From NCBI GenBank assembly GCA_046756445.1, contig JBHHWI010000130.1:1-7323 (forward strand): a stretch of 7,323 bases of DNA, in the 5' to 3' direction. This stretch comes from JACZWL01 sp046756445 (GTDB taxonomy: Bacteria > Pseudomonadota > Gammaproteobacteria > Steroidobacterales > Woeseiaceae). This document shows, piece after piece, positions 6,924 to 7,323 of this stretch (within the stretch, counting starts at the first letter, position 1; the number at the start of each line of letters is the position of its first letter). The notes beneath the pieces were generated by a model that worked only from the letters and a program-made list of their open reading frames with translations, had not been told where the DNA came from and did no database searches. The position numbers and the translations under genes are program-made.

Positions 6924-7323
6924 ATGCCCGCCAAAAAGACGGTCACCAAAAAGCGGAAGAAGACTGGCGCCACCAGGAAAAAGGCGGCATCGCGAAGGCC
7001 GGCCACCAGGAGGAAGTCGGCAGGCAAGAAACGGAAAGTGAGCAGGAAAAAAGCGCCGGCCAGGAAGTCGTCGAAAAAGAAGGTCGCAGCCAGAAAGAAA
7101 CCCGCCAGGAAGAAGGCTTCGACCCGAAAGAAAGCTCTCCGGAAAAAGCCTGCCACCAGGAAAAAAGCCGCCAGAAAGAAAGCCGCGAAGAAAAAGGCCG
7201 CCACCAGGAAGCGCGCCACAAAGAAGAAGCCGGCCTCCAGAAAGACACCCAGGAAGAAGCCGGCCGCGAAGAAGAAGCCGGCCTCCAGAAAGACACCCAG
7301 GAAGAAGCCGGCCGCGAAGAAGA
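6924..7323 (+). CDS. Histone H1-like Lys/Arg/Ala-rich protein (C-terminus cut by window edge)
   Basis: The frame starts at ATG 6924 and is open to the window end, giving 133 codons and one base; the C-terminus is missing. By my count the visible protein has 48 Lys, 21 Arg and 27 Ala, with no Asp or Glu at all, so about 52% is basic. It begins MPAKKTVTKKRKK and continues with irregular units of the type ATRKKAA, ARKKPA and KKKPAS. Residues 100-131 are two exact copies of KKKPASRKTPRKKPAA. This composition matches the histone H1-like C-terminal-tail proteins of bacteria (AlgP-, PhaF- or BpH1-type tails), which bind DNA by charge without a folded domain. Likely role: nucleoid or DNA condensation, inferred. 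A folded domain could follow beyond the edge. A TATAAT box and AGGA site precede it. Arg codons are mostly AGG or AGA (15 of 21), unusual for a GC-rich genome. KKRKV at 35-39 resembles a nuclear import signal, probably by chance. Confidence 0.85.
   Translation, partial: MPAKKTVTKKRKKTGATRKKAASRRPATRRKSAGKKRKVSRKKAPARKSSKKKVAARKKPARKKASTRKKALRKKPATRKKAARKKAAKKKAATRKRATKKKPASRKTPRKKPAAKKKPASRKTPRKKPAAKK
7221..7323 (+). repeat. 48-bp in-frame tandem repeat in the H1-like gene
   Basis: Positions 7221-7268 and 7269-7316 are identical 48-bp units, and 7317-7323 begins a third copy (7 of 7 bases match). Each unit encodes KKKPASRKTPRKKPAA. Base identity including synonymous positions points to recent duplication by slippage or unequal recombination, in contrast to the diverged repeats earlier in the gene. 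Since 48 is a multiple of three, copy changes would keep the frame. The number of copies past the window end is unknown. Confidence 0.95.

Noticed and set aside
6719..7296. Long minus-strand frames encoding Phe/Ala/Leu-rich, membrane-like proteins
   Set aside because: They are the antisense of the Lys/Arg repeat gene: AAG/AAA read backwards gives CTT/TTT. The plus-strand frame has a promoter, ribosome-binding site and coherent protein.

Overview
The window looks like a chromosomal segment of a moderately GC-rich gammaproteobacterium. The minus strand carries smc, zipA and ligA in that order of transcription. zipA is essentially a gammaproteobacterial gene. A true Smc rather than MukB argues against enterics and their close relatives. 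The smc-zipA-ligA order is the one I know from Pseudomonas-type genomes. I cannot fix the genus from this sequence.

Layout from left to right. Positions 1-209 (minus) hold the first 69 codons of a gene cut by the window edge, which resembles the DUF6502 family. Its promoter is nearly consensus (TTGACC, 17 bp, TATATT) and ends 8 bp before the ATG, so the mRNA may be leaderless or nearly so. A 7+7 bp palindrome lies just upstream of the -35 box, followed by a very AT-rich gap (about 24% GC over 301-390). ligA (390-2423), zipA (2449-3084) and smc (3091-6600) then form a tight minus-strand operon with gaps of 25 and 6 nt. A 323-bp divergent intergenic region (6601-6923) contains a GC-rich hairpin and a rightward promoter with a perfect TATAAT. 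From 6924 to the right edge, with no stop yet, runs a plus-strand gene for a very basic, histone H1-like Lys/Arg/Ala/Pro repeat protein. It ends in an exact 48-bp tandem repeat.

Together the genes concern chromosome and division biology. Smc is the condensin ATPase that compacts and helps segregate DNA. ZipA tethers FtsZ to the membrane at the septum. LigA seals nicks in replication and repair. The divergent H1-like protein probably coats or condenses DNA, so two DNA-architecture genes share one upstream region. The core operon is ordinary. The less ordinary material is at the two edges: the DUF6502-like gene with its unusual control region, and the H1-like repeat gene. I found no IS element, CRISPR array, tRNA, rRNA or convincing intrinsic terminator, and no evidence of a wholly new multi-gene system.
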